A stretch of 8,020 nucleotides of DNA from an uncultured Opitutia bacterium (GCA_903853185.1 CAINSX010000170.1:1-8020); one strand, 5' to 3'. Counted from the first letter of the stretch, positions 1 to 7,585 are shown. Made by a program: numbers and translations. Notes: a model not told the origin generated them from the letters alone.

Positions 1-820
1 CTTCGATCTCTTCGATGACTTCTTCCTCTTCCTCGTCTTCGATCTCAGCGGGTGCAGATAAGGCCTCCGTCTCGGACGCCGTCACGGACGGGCTGCTAGG
101 AGCGGAGGCCACCGGAGGGTTTGCGCGGATCTCACGCACCTCTTCACGGAGGGTTTCAAGGGCGGTTTCGGCCTTATCGACAGACTGGGCGGCGGCCTTG
201 GCGGCCTTCTTGATCTCGTCGCGGACGGACTTTAGTTCAGATTCAAGCGCCTGTGCGGCCTCGGCCTTCGCCTTGCCAGCGGCTTCGACGGCCTCGTCGG
301 CATCGGCGACCACAGCGCGGACGGTCGTGGCGAGGGCGTCGATCTTCTCGGCGAGCTCGTCGATCGCTTCGGTCGACTGGGAGGCGGTGGCGGCTTCCTG
401 CAATTTCTTCTCGAGCGTGGCGAGAGAGGCCTTCAGGCCGTTGACCTCGGCGGACGCGCGTTGGGCGACGGCCACGGCGGAAGCCTCGGCGGCCTTCTGC
501 GCGGACATCTCCACTTCGGCGATGCGGCGATTCAGGGCTTCGTTGCCGGCGCGGACGTTGTCACGCTGGAGGTCAATCTCCTCGGCGAGCTTGGCGCGGA
601 GGCGGGCCTGCTCGGCCTGACGCTCGGCCTTACTGCCGCCATCCTGGAGCACGGGGATCACCACGATCAACGAAGCGATCAGGATTCCGCACATGACCAG
701 GAAAGTGTCCCAGCCGTCACGCTTATCAGGCATCACGATGAGGATCGCGATCACCGCGATGAGGTCGGCGGCGACCAGGAACCATTTTTCTTTGAGCAGT
801 TTCTCGAGTTCGCGGTTCAT
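1..820 (-). CDS. Membrane-anchored alanine-rich coiled-coil protein, unknown function (C-terminus outside window)
   Basis: I do not recognise this gene as a named family. Read on the minus strand from the ATG at 820-818, the frame stays open for 273 codons to the left edge, so the end is missing. Residues about 13-30 and 39-58 are two hydrophobic membrane segments joined by a short charged loop (PDKRDGW). Residues about 63-232 are rich in Ala, Glu, Lys and Arg and look like a long, nearly continuous coiled coil. A Pro/Ser/Thr-rich linker (about 234-257) and a very acidic stretch (about 259-273, mostly Glu/Asp) follow. The likely form is a helical hairpin in the inner membrane with a long coil in the cytoplasm. 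The start lies 27 bases after the trpS stop, so the two are probably co-transcribed. No Shine-Dalgarno is seen: the 20 bases before the ATG are pyrimidine-rich. The low-complexity coil makes similarity searches unreliable, so no function is assigned. Confidence 0.8.
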   Translation of the reverse strand, partial: MNRELEKLLKEKWFLVAADLIAVIAILIVMPDKRDGWDTFLVMCGILIASLIVVIPVLQDGGSKAERQAEQARLRAKLAEEIDLQRDNVRAGNEALNRRIAEVEMSAQKAAEASAVAVAQRASAEVNGLKASLATLEKKLQEAATASQSTEAIDELAEKIDALATTVRAVVADADEAVEAAGKAKAEAAQALESELKSVRDEIKKAAKAAAQSVDKAETALETLREEVREIRANPPVASAPSSPSVTASETEALSAPAEIEDEEEEEVIEEIE

Positions 821-847
821 GTGGGGGGTACGGGGTAAGAGGGTGGA

Positions 848-1867
848 TCAACGCGGGCGCTCGACGAAGCCGACCTTGCGATTGACCTTGGAGAGCGTGC
901 GGAACGCGGTGGCCTGGGCCTGTTCGGCGCCGGACTTAAAGATACGGTCGAGTTCGCCGCGGTCCTTGATGAGCTCGTCGTAGCGCACGCGGACGGGGTC
1001 GAGCGTGGCGACCACGGCGTCGGCGACGGTTTTCTTGAAATCGCCGTACCCCTTGCCCGCGAACTCGGATTCAAGCGTCGCAATGGAGCGGCCCGTGCAG
1101 GCGGACATGATCGAAAGCAGATTGGTCACGCCAGGCTTATCAGGGCCGGAACGCACCTCAGCGGAAGAGTCGGTCACGGCGGACATGATCTTCTTACGCA
1201 CGTCCTCAGGGCGATCGGTGATGAAGACCGTCGCGGTGTGATTCGGGTCGGACTTCGACATCTTGGCGGCCGGATCCTGCAGGGACATGATGCGCGAGCC
1301 GACCTTGGAGATGAGCGGCTCGGGCACCTTGAAGGTGTCGGAGTAGCGGTGATTGAACTTTTCGGCGAGGTCGCGAGCGAGTTCGAGGTGCTGCTTCTGG
1401 TCATCGCCGACAGGGACGAGCGAAGCGTTGTAGAGCAGGATATCCGCCGCCATGAGTACCGGATAGAAGAGGAGGCCGGCGTCAATCGACTCCTGCTTAC
1501 GCGACTTGTCCTTGAACTGGGTCATGCGCTCGAGCTGACCGAGCGGGCAAATACACCCGAGAATCCAGGCGAGCTCGGTGTGGCCGATGACGTGCGACTG
1601 GACAAAGAGGCGGCTACGGGCCGGGTCGAGTCCGCAGGCCATGTATTGGGCTAGGCAAGAATAGGTATTTTCCCGGAGCTGAGCCGGAACATAGGGCACC
1701 GTGATGGCGTGCTGGTCGACGATCCCGAAATAGCACTCATTATCATCCTGCATCCGGCCCCAATTAAGGACCGCGCCGAGGTAATTACCGAGGTGGAGGC
1801 GTCCGGTCGGCTGGGCGCAGGTCAACACCACGGGCTTGGCGGGCTTTTTTTCGCTAGTTTCGCTCAT
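848..1867 (-). CDS. trpS: Tryptophanyl-tRNA synthetase (class I aminoacyl-tRNA synthetase)
   Basis: This cytoplasmic enzyme charges tRNA-Trp with tryptophan using ATP. The product is 339 residues, the usual size for bacterial TrpRS. The class I HIGH-type motif is PTGRLHLGNY at residues 20-29, and the KMSKS loop is AKMSKSDPN at 201-209. Between them are other family landmarks: DQHA near 51-54, the AADILLY segment at 140-146 whose Asp142 corresponds to the Trp-binding Asp of known TrpRS, and GDDQKQH at 154-160. The start at 1867 gives the normal N-terminus (MSETSEKKPAKPVVLTCAQ). The frame can be extended upstream to 2143, but that would add unrelated residues overlapping the divergent mscS gene. 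A G-rich stretch (GGGGGGA, complement of 1873-1879) sits 5 bases before the ATG as a weak ribosome-binding site. The gene is divergent from mscS and followed closely by the coiled-coil gene. No T-box-like leader is evident in the short spacer. Confidence 0.97.
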   Translation of the reverse strand: MSETSEKKPAKPVVLTCAQPTGRLHLGNYLGAVLNWGRMQDDNECYFGIVDQHAITVPYVPAQLRENTYSCLAQYMACGLDPARSRLFVQSHVIGHTELAWILGCICPLGQLERMTQFKDKSRKQESIDAGLLFYPVLMAADILLYNASLVPVGDDQKQHLELARDLAEKFNHRYSDTFKVPEPLISKVGSRIMSLQDPAAKMSKSDPNHTATVFITDRPEDVRKKIMSAVTDSSAEVRSGPDKPGVTNLLSIMSACTGRSIATLESEFAGKGYGDFKKTVADAVVATLDPVRVRYDELIKDRGELDRIFKSGAEQAQATAFRTLSKVNRKVGFVERPR

Positions 1868-1931
1868 TCCGGTCCCCCCAGCGTGGCAAGGGGGCCGTCC
1901 CGCATCAAGCGGATTGGAGGCTCGGTGACGC

Positions 1932-1960
1932 TTGAAATGCGGAGACCGTCCGCCTAGATA
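1932..1960 (+). promoter_or_regulatory. Predicted sigma-70-type promoter for the mscS-ABC operon
   Basis: In the divergent spacer, TTGAAA (1932-1937) and TAGATA (1955-1960) are separated by exactly 17 bases. These match the -35 consensus TTGACA at 5 of 6 positions and the -10 consensus TATAAT at 4 of 6. The local AT content stands out against the GC-rich surroundings. A transcript starting about 7 bases after the -10 would begin near 1967 and leave a leader of only about 19 bases before the mscS ATG at 1986. This is a pattern match only. No equally good promoter is seen for trpS on the other strand. Confidence 0.6.
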
Positions 1961-1985
1961 GCACTTCGCCCAAATCGTCCCCGTC

Positions 1986-3131
1986 ATGCTGCTCGCCGAA
2001 ACCGCCCCCGTTACCACCCCCTCCCAGGCCGCCGCACCCGTCGCCGTCCAGGCGGACCACTTCATCATCGGCGACCTCCATAAGGTCGTAGCCAAGGCGC
2101 CCGAGGATTGGAGCAAAATCATCATCCACGCCATCGGCTTCATCGCGGTCGCCTACCTCGTCGGCTGGGTAGCCAGCAAGCTGATGCGCTGGATCTCGAC
2201 GAAGTTCGGCAACAGCCCGATTGCCGAAGCCGCCGTCGCCGCCCTCGGCAAGTCCCTCCCCTACATTCTTCCAGCCTACACCCTCCTGTTCCTCATCAAG
2301 GACTTCAAGGACGCCCTCGCCTACATCGGTTGGCTGAACTTCGCCGTCACGACCGGCACCTTCCTCTGCTCCCTGGCACACACTGCCGCGGTCTTCTACC
2401 TCGTCGCCATTCCGATCGCTTGGGCCCAGAAGGTCGCCGACCAGACCGAGAACAAACTGGATGACATCCTCGTCCCGATGTTCTCCACGGTAGTCCGCAT
2501 CGCGGTCATCCTCGTCGGCTCCTTCAAGGCCATCTCGATCGTCGACCCGAAGGCCTCTGACGCGATTCTCGGCCTGCTGGCCGGCGCCGTCGTAGGCCTG
2601 GCCTTCGCCTCGCAGGACACGATCAAGAATGTCTTCGGTGCGGTCATGCTCATCATCGACCAACCCTTCACGCTCGGCGATATCATCAATATCGGCACGC
2701 ATGAGGGCAAGGTGGAGTCGCTCGGCCTGCGGTCCACGACGATCATGATGCTCGACGGCCAGAAGCTCGTCATCCCGAACAGCGACCTCGCCACCCGCTC
2801 GATCGTCAACATCACCCGCCGCGACTTCATCCGCGCGCAGGACCTCGTGCACCTCGAGGCCAACACGCCGGCCGAGAAAGTCCGCGAAGCCGTCGCGATC
2901 GTCCGCGAGCTGCTGGTGAACCACGAAGGATTCCAGCCCAGCCACCCGCCCCTCGTACACGTGACAGAGTTCGCCGACTGGGCCGTCAACATCCGCCTGA
3001 TGTACTGGTATTACCCCGCCGCCCCGGTGAAGCAGCTGGAGTTCAACCAGCAGTTGATCATCCGCATCGCGGAGCGTTTCCAGAAGGCGGACATCCGCCT
3101 CGCCGTCATGGGTACCCCGCAAAACCGCTAA
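1986..3131 (+). CDS. MscS-family small-conductance mechanosensitive ion channel
   Basis: The 381-residue product is an inner-membrane channel of the MscS family, which opens under membrane tension and releases solutes during hypo-osmotic shock. Hydrophobic segments lie at about residues 45-63, 91-105, 121-147, 166-184 and 193-208. The last is the pore-lining helix (GLLAGAVVGLAFASQDTIKN, 196-215). It runs into the family's beta-domain signature at about 227-268: QPFTLGDIINIG, then GKVESLGLRSTTI, then DGQKLVIPNSDL. The C-terminal cytoplasmic alpha/beta part (about 270-375) is present. KLDDILVP at 157-164 before the core is typical of the family. The extra membrane segments make it somewhat longer than E. 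coli MscS. The ATG at 1986 has no Shine-Dalgarno; the next in-frame Met is far inside (residue 67), so this start is favoured. It is the first gene of a plus-strand operon, and the ATPase gene begins 9 bases after its stop. Ion selectivity cannot be read from sequence. Confidence 0.93.
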   Translation: MLLAETAPVTTPSQAAAPVAVQADHFIIGDLHKVVAKAPEDWSKIIIHAIGFIAVAYLVGWVASKLMRWISTKFGNSPIAEAAVAALGKSLPYILPAYTLLFLIKDFKDALAYIGWLNFAVTTGTFLCSLAHTAAVFYLVAIPIAWAQKVADQTENKLDDILVPMFSTVVRIAVILVGSFKAISIVDPKASDAILGLLAGAVVGLAFASQDTIKNVFGAVMLIIDQPFTLGDIINIGTHEGKVESLGLRSTTIMMLDGQKLVIPNSDLATRSIVNITRRDFIRAQDLVHLEANTPAEKVREAVAIVRELLVNHEGFQPSHPPLVHVTEFADWAVNIRLMYWYYPAAPVKQLEFNQQLIIRIAERFQKADIRLAVMGTPQNR

Positions 3132-3140
3132 TCTTTCGCC

Positions 3141-3845
3141 ATGCCCCTCATCGAAGCTAAGAACCTGTCCAAGTCCTACGGCGCCATCCGCGCCGTACGT
3201 GACGTCTCCTTCGCCGTCGACCGCGGCGAGGTCGTGGGATTCCTCGGGCCTAACGGCGCCGGGAAGTCCACCACGATGAAGATGCTCACTGGTCACCTCC
3301 GCGCCGACGAAGGCGCCGCGGTCATCGCGGGCTTCGACGTCGCCGACCAGGCCGTCCAAGCCAAGCAGCACCTGGGCTACTCGCCCGAAGGTGCGCCCGC
3401 CTATGGCGAGATGACCGTCCGCGAGTTCCTCCGCTTCGCCGCCGACCTCCGCGGCCTGGCCAATCCGGCCGAAAGCGTCCGCCAGACGCTCGACCTCTGC
3501 CGCCTCAACGAAGTGGCCGCCCAGACGATTGACACCCTCTCCAAGGGCTACCGCATGCGCGTGGGCTTCGCCCAAGCTGTCATCCACGACCCTGAGGTGC
3601 TCATCCTCGACGAACCAACCGACGGCCTCGACCCGAACCAGAAGTTCGAGGTGCGCCGCATCCTCAAGGAGATGGCCGCGCGCAAGGCCGTCATCGTCTC
3701 GACCCACATCCTCGAGGAAGTCGGGGAGCTCTGCACCCGCGTCATCGTAATCGCGAAGGGCGAAGTCCGCTGCGACGAGTCGCGCGAGAAGTTCCTCGCC
3801 CGCGGCTCCGACCTCAACGCCGTCTTCCGCCAGCTCACCGCCTAA
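3141..3845 (+). CDS. ABC transporter ATP-binding protein, GldA/ABC-2 type
   Basis: This 234-residue cytoplasmic ATPase should dimerise and drive the permease encoded next. All nucleotide-binding motifs are intact: Walker A GPNGAGKST (36-44), Q-loop position occupied by Glu83 in GYSPEGAP (glutamate here is common in this subfamily), signature LSKGYRMRV (133-141), Walker B VLILDEP (153-159) with catalytic Glu158, D-loop GLDP (162-165), and switch His189 in STHIL. The LSKGYRxRV signature and GY-PE Q-loop are typical of the GldA/CcmA-like group that pairs with ABC-2 permeases. The protein ends soon after the ATPase core and has no extra regulatory domain. It starts 9 bases after mscS and stops 10 bases before the permease gene. 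No Shine-Dalgarno is present; GCC precedes the ATG. The transported substrate is unknown, and gldA is not assigned as a symbol because gliding function is not shown. Confidence 0.95.
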   Translation: MPLIEAKNLSKSYGAIRAVRDVSFAVDRGEVVGFLGPNGAGKSTTMKMLTGHLRADEGAAVIAGFDVADQAVQAKQHLGYSPEGAPAYGEMTVREFLRFAADLRGLANPAESVRQTLDLCRLNEVAAQTIDTLSKGYRMRVGFAQAVIHDPEVLILDEPTDGLDPNQKFEVRRILKEMAARKAVIVSTHILEEVGELCTRVIVIAKGEVRCDESREKFLARGSDLNAVFRQLTA

Positions 3846-3855
3846 TTTCATCGCC

Positions 3856-4614
3856 ATGTCCTCTTCCGAAAAAATCTCCTCCCCGGGACTTAAGCCTTTC
3901 ACGGCAATGGTCCGTCGTGAGTTCGCCGGCTACTTCCGCACGCCGCTGGCCTACGTCTTCCTCGCGGTGTTCAACGCGTTCGCGGTGTCCTTGGCGTTCT
4001 TCGTCGGCGGGCTCTACGAATCCGGCATCGCCAGCCTGGATCGTTTCTTCCTCTACCATCCGTGGCTCTGGGCGTTCCTCGCTCCCGCCGCCGGCGCCCG
4101 CCTCTGGGCCGAAGAACGCCGCCAAGGCACCATCGAGCTGCTCCTGACCTGGCCGATCACGGTCTGGCAGGCCGCGCTCGGCAAGTTCCTCGCCGCCTGG
4201 CTCTTCCTCGCTTGCGCGCTGCTGATGACCGTTCCCGTCGCCCTCACGGTCGGCTGGCTCGGCGACCCCGACTGGGGCGTGATCATCGCCGGCTACGCGG
4301 GCTCGCTGCTCTGCGCCGGCGCCTGCCTTGGCATCGCCGCCATCGCCTCCGCCCTCACCCGCAGCCAGGTCATCGCCTTCGTCACCGGCTTCCTTGCCTG
4401 CTTCGTCCTCGTGCTCGTCGGCTACGGTGTCTTCGACGAGCTGCTCGCGGGCCTGCTCGGCTCCGCCGGGGTCGACGAGGTCCGTCGCCTAGGCCTGTGG
4501 CGTAATCTCGAACCGTTCACGCTCGGCCTCGTCGACGTGCGCCCGATCGCCTACTTCCTCTCCGTCGCCTTCGCCGGCCTCGGGTTGAGCACCATCATTG
4601 TTGAACGCCGCTAA
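3856..4614 (+). CDS. ABC-2 type transporter permease, GldF-like
   Basis: This 252-residue integral membrane protein is the presumed membrane partner of the preceding ATPase. After an N-terminal cytoplasmic stretch (MVRREFAGYFRTP, 18-30) there are about six hydrophobic segments: roughly 31-52, 69-83, 108-133, 140-166, 171-193 and 230-248. The motif EERRQGTIELLLTWPIT (86-102), between the second and third segments, is characteristic of ABC-2/GldF-like permeases, where this coupling region contacts the ATPase. Length is close to that of GldF. Only one permease gene is present, so the complex would be a homodimer, unless the membrane-anchored GldG-like partner encoded next contributes. Gaps are 10 bases upstream and 15 downstream, consistent with one transcript. 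No Shine-Dalgarno is seen before the ATG. The substrate is unknown. Confidence 0.93.
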   Translation: MSSSEKISSPGLKPFTAMVRREFAGYFRTPLAYVFLAVFNAFAVSLAFFVGGLYESGIASLDRFFLYHPWLWAFLAPAAGARLWAEERRQGTIELLLTWPITVWQAALGKFLAAWLFLACALLMTVPVALTVGWLGDPDWGVIIAGYAGSLLCAGACLGIAAIASALTRSQVIAFVTGFLACFVLVLVGYGVFDELLAGLLGSAGVDEVRRLGLWRNLEPFTLGLVDVRPIAYFLSVAFAGLGLSTIIVERR

Positions 4615-4629
4615 CCAGTAACCCAAGCC

Positions 4630-6534
4630 ATGAACCGCTCCCAAGCCCTGCTCGCCGCCTTCGCCGTCCTCGCGGCCGCGTTCTTCGTTAATCTCATCTC
4701 CGGCGCCTTCCCCGCCCGCGTCGACCTCACCGCCGATCGCACCTTCACGCTCTCGCCCGGCTCGAAGCGCATCGTCGCCAAGCTCGACGACCCGGTGACG
4801 CTGGAATACTTCGTCAGCCGCTCCGACGTGAAGCTGCGTCCGTACCTCGAAAGCTACTCGCGCCGTGTCGAGACACTCCTGCGCGAATATGTCGCGGCCT
4901 CCGGCGGCAAGGTGAAGCTGATTGTCACCGACCCGCGCCCCGATACGAAGGAAGAACAGCGCGCCCAGCGTCACGGCATCGCTCCGATGCGCGCCGCCCA
5001 AGGCAGCGCCTACCTCGGCCTGACCGCCCAGCAGGCCGACACGGTGAAGGCCATGCCGATGCTCGACCCGTCACGGGAACGCTTCCTGGAGTTCGACCTG
5101 TCGAAGCTCATCGCCTCGGCCTCCCGCCTCGATCGCCCGAAGCTCGCCATCATCAGCTCGCTGCCGATCACCAACCAGGTCCCGCAAGGCGGCGAACAGC
5201 AGCCCGGCCCGGCGGATTTCCTCCTGACTGAACTCGGACAGACGTACGAGGTCATCACCCTCAACACCACCGCCACCGAACTACCGAAAGACGTCGCCGT
5301 CGTGGCGCTCGTCCACGCGCACCACATCGACGAACAGCTCGCCTACGCGATCGACCAGTTCCTGCTCAAGGGCGGACCAGTCTTCGCCGCCGTCGACCCG
5401 CTCTCGCGTATCCAGAAGTTCTCGCAGGGCAATATGCCCTTCATGATGGCACCGATGGCCCTCACGGCCGCGAGCGACCCCGCCCTGCTCCGTGCCTGGG
5501 GCGTCAACGTCGACCTCGATGCTGTCATGGGCGACTCCGCCAGCTCGGTCTCGATCCGCAGCTCCCGTGGTGACCCGGTCCAGTACCAGCCGGCCTTCGC
5601 CGCCGGCGCCGCCGCCTTCTCCAAAGATTCACCGCTCACGTCGGACCTCCGCGAGCTGGCCTTCATGGAAGCCGGCTCGATCGGCCTGATCTCCGGCGCT
5701 GAGAAGCGCCTGAAGTTCGAGCCGCTCGTCACGATGAGCGGCCCCGGCATGGGCGCGGTCGACGTGGCCGCCGCCAACGCCGGCCCCTTCGAAAAGGTCG
5801 CCCTGTCCTTCAAGACCGACGGCAAGTCCCGCGTGATCGTGGCTTCCGTGTCTGGTGAATTCGTCTCGGCCTTCCCGAAGGGCGCGCCCGCGCCCGGCAA
5901 GCCTGAGCCCACGCCGCCTGGCCAGCCGCCCAAGCCGGTCGCCAAGCCGCTGCCCGGCCCGCACCTCGCCAAGAGCGCGAAACCCGGCCGCCTCTTCGTG
6001 GTCGCGGACTCCGACTTCATGATGGACCCGTTCACGGTACGCCAACGTCAGGTCGGCGGTCAGGCCGCGATGGAACCGATCAACGACAACCTGGGCTTCG
6101 TCGTCAGCGCCCTCGAGACCCTCAGCGGTAGCGACGAACTCGTCAGCCTCCGTTCCAAGGGCACGTCGCTGCGCCCCTTTAAGAAGGTCCAAGACCTCGA
6201 ACGCGTCGCTCAACTCCGCTACCAGGCGAAGCTCGACGAGATCGAACGCCGTCTCGAGGAAGCCAACGCGAAGGTCACCGAACTCTCCAAGCAGACCGGC
6301 GGCGTCACCGCCAAGGGCATCGTGATCACGCCCGAGATGCAGCGCGAGATCGAGAAGTTCCAGGTCGAAGCCGACAAGCTCTCCGAAGAACGCCGCATCA
6401 TCCGCCGCGGGCTCAGCGAAGACGTCAACTCCCTAGGTCGTCGCCTACAGGTACTCAACCTGCTCGCCGGCCCGGCGCTGGCCCTCCTCTTCGGCCTGTT
6501 CTACACCCTGGCTCGCCGCCGCAAGCTTTCGTAA
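4630..6534 (+). CDS. GldG-like ABC transporter auxiliary protein
   Basis: The 634-residue protein resembles GldG and related ABC-transporter auxiliary proteins (N-terminal GldG/DUF7088-type region followed by an ABC_transp_aux domain). In Bacteroidetes GldA/F/G are associated with gliding; elsewhere the function is mostly unknown. It has one N-terminal membrane segment (about 6-27), then the typical VDLTADRTFTLSPGSKRI segment (31-48) and a large soluble region that is probably extracytoplasmic. LAIISSLP (172-179) and LFVVADSDFMMD (455-466) look like beta strands of the auxiliary domain. A Pro/Lys/Gly-rich linker occupies about 415-453. A charged coiled coil (about 520-605) leads to a C-terminal membrane segment (about 611-628) and a basic RRRKLS tail. 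The two terminal membrane anchors with a large domain between match the family. It sits between the permease and DUF4340 genes, with no Shine-Dalgarno before the ATG. No catalytic motif is recognisable. Confidence 0.9.
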   Translation: MNRSQALLAAFAVLAAAFFVNLISGAFPARVDLTADRTFTLSPGSKRIVAKLDDPVTLEYFVSRSDVKLRPYLESYSRRVETLLREYVAASGGKVKLIVTDPRPDTKEEQRAQRHGIAPMRAAQGSAYLGLTAQQADTVKAMPMLDPSRERFLEFDLSKLIASASRLDRPKLAIISSLPITNQVPQGGEQQPGPADFLLTELGQTYEVITLNTTATELPKDVAVVALVHAHHIDEQLAYAIDQFLLKGGPVFAAVDPLSRIQKFSQGNMPFMMAPMALTAASDPALLRAWGVNVDLDAVMGDSASSVSIRSSRGDPVQYQPAFAAGAAAFSKDSPLTSDLRELAFMEAGSIGLISGAEKRLKFEPLVTMSGPGMGAVDVAAANAGPFEKVALSFKTDGKSRVIVASVSGEFVSAFPKGAPAPGKPEPTPPGQPPKPVAKPLPGPHLAKSAKPGRLFVVADSDFMMDPFTVRQRQVGGQAAMEPINDNLGFVVSALETLSGSDELVSLRSKGTSLRPFKKVQDLERVAQLRYQAKLDEIERRLEEANAKVTELSKQTGGVTAKGIVITPEMQREIEKFQVEADKLSEERRIIRRGLSEDVNSLGRRLQVLNLLAGPALALLFGLFYTLARRRKLS

Positions 6535-6540
6535 TCCGCC

Positions 6541-7572
6541 ATGCGCAACAAGAACCTGCTCATCGCCACGCTCGTCCTCGGGCTGATCGCCTTCGCGGCC
6601 GTCCGTCTCACCCGCGAAGCGCCCAAGGCCGAAGCCGGCAAACAGCCGCTCGTCGCCGCCGCCCTACTGGACGGCGCGAAGTCGCTCACGATCAAGGCCA
6701 ACAACAAGAGTGTCACGCTGGAGAAGTCCGCCGACATCTGGACGGTGAAGGAAAAGCTCAACCTCCCCGCCGACGTCGAGAACCGCCTGCTGCCGCTCAT
6801 CCGCGGCCTGCAGAAGGCGAACAACTTCGGCCAGCTCACCGCCAATCCGAAACGCCTTGAGAAGCTCGGTCTCGCCGACTCCTCACTCACGCTGGTCGGA
6901 CCCGACGGCAAGCCGGTGACGATCCAGTTTGGCAAGCAGACGGAAGATGGACTCGGTGCCAGTGCCCGGCTCGCCGGCCAGGAGTTCGCGGTCCGCACCG
7001 ACTTCACCGCCTACCTGGAAGGCGACCCGCTTTCCTGGGTCGACCTGACGCTGTTCGCCGCCAAGCCCGCCGAAATCAAATCGATCAGCTTCGAATGGAA
7101 AGACGGCAAGGCCGCCTTCTCCCGCAAAGAACTCGGCGCCCTCTTCGAAGGTAAGGATGGCCAGGCCGTGGAAGACATCGTCGCCACGCTGGCCACGGTC
7201 CGTGCGGCCGACGCCGTCTCCCTCGACGACAAGGATGCCACCAAGGCCGCCCGCACCTCCGTGGTGAAGCTCACGCTCTTCGACGGCAGCATCGTCACCC
7301 TGTCGCTTGCGAAGCTCGCGGGCACCGCGCCTAACGATGCAGGCAAGACCTTCCTGCGCGTCGAACACTCCGACCCCAAGCACAAGGTCAACGCCACCGC
7401 CAAGCAGGCCATCTTCATCGCTCCCGCCTGGCTCGCCGAGCAGGTGCCGGGGTCGCTGGCCGACTTCAAGAAAAGCCTGCAACAGCCCGCGGCCGAACCC
7501 ACGGCGCCGACCATCCAGATTCCCGGCCCGTCTCCGGCGATTATCACTTCGCCCGAAATTAAGCTCAAATAA
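6541..7572 (+). CDS. DUF4340 domain-containing membrane-anchored protein
   Basis: The 343-residue product matches the DUF4340 pattern: a short N-terminal membrane anchor (about 5-22) followed by a soluble region of repeated beta-rich units. Visible landmarks are KSVTLEKSADIWTVKEKLNL (56-75), PADVENRLLPLIRGLQ (76-91), LEKLGLADSSLTL (106-118), KPVTIQFGKQTEDG (124-137) and LEGDPLSWVDLTLF (159-172). These correspond to the strand, 'W-V' and 'R-L-L'-like features usual in the family. The C-terminus (about 312-343) is a Pro-rich tail. DUF4340 proteins are often encoded directly after GldG-like genes and are presumed to be part of the same envelope complex; the biochemical role is unknown. The gene begins 6 bases after the GldG-like stop (the shortest gap in the operon) with GCC before the ATG and no Shine-Dalgarno. 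It is the last gene before the terminator. Confidence 0.87.
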   Translation: MRNKNLLIATLVLGLIAFAAVRLTREAPKAEAGKQPLVAAALLDGAKSLTIKANNKSVTLEKSADIWTVKEKLNLPADVENRLLPLIRGLQKANNFGQLTANPKRLEKLGLADSSLTLVGPDGKPVTIQFGKQTEDGLGASARLAGQEFAVRTDFTAYLEGDPLSWVDLTLFAAKPAEIKSISFEWKDGKAAFSRKELGALFEGKDGQAVEDIVATLATVRAADAVSLDDKDATKAARTSVVKLTLFDGSIVTLSLAKLAGTAPNDAGKTFLRVEHSDPKHKVNATAKQAIFIAPAWLAEQVPGSLADFKKSLQQPAAEPTAPTIQIPGPSPAIITSPEIKLK

Positions 7573-7585
7573 GGGCCCCTTCCGC

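Noticed and set aside
15..838. Plus-strand open frames at the left end (Ser/Ala-rich and Gly/Leu/His-rich)
   Set aside because: They are opposite the minus-strand coiled-coil gene and have low-complexity composition without domains; the minus-strand frame gives the sensible membrane and coil pattern.
1955..1960. Shared bidirectional -10 (TAGATA / TATCTA) that could also serve trpS
   Set aside because: The reverse strand has no -35-like sequence at the right spacing (CGGGGA at 17 bases), so only the rightward promoter is supported.
1868..1985. A T-box or tryptophan attenuator leader for trpS
   Set aside because: The 118-base spacer is too short for a T-box, and I see no Trp-codon leader peptide or terminator hairpin on the minus strand.
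848..2143. Extended trpS start giving 431 codons
   Set aside because: The extra N-terminal residues do not resemble TrpRS and would overlap the mscS gene; the ATG at 1867 gives the canonical length and N-terminus.
1905..3902. A 665-codon open frame on the minus strand, antisense to mscS and the ABC ATPase gene
   Set aside because: It is rich in Glu, Asp, Val, Gly and Arg with no recognisable domain and overlaps two well-supported genes on the other strand. Long antisense frames are expected opposite GC-rich coding DNA.
3141..6534. Calling the ABC genes gldA, gldF and gldG and predicting gliding motility
   Set aside because: The resemblance is to a broad family, and no other gld or spr genes are in the window; symbols would overstate function.
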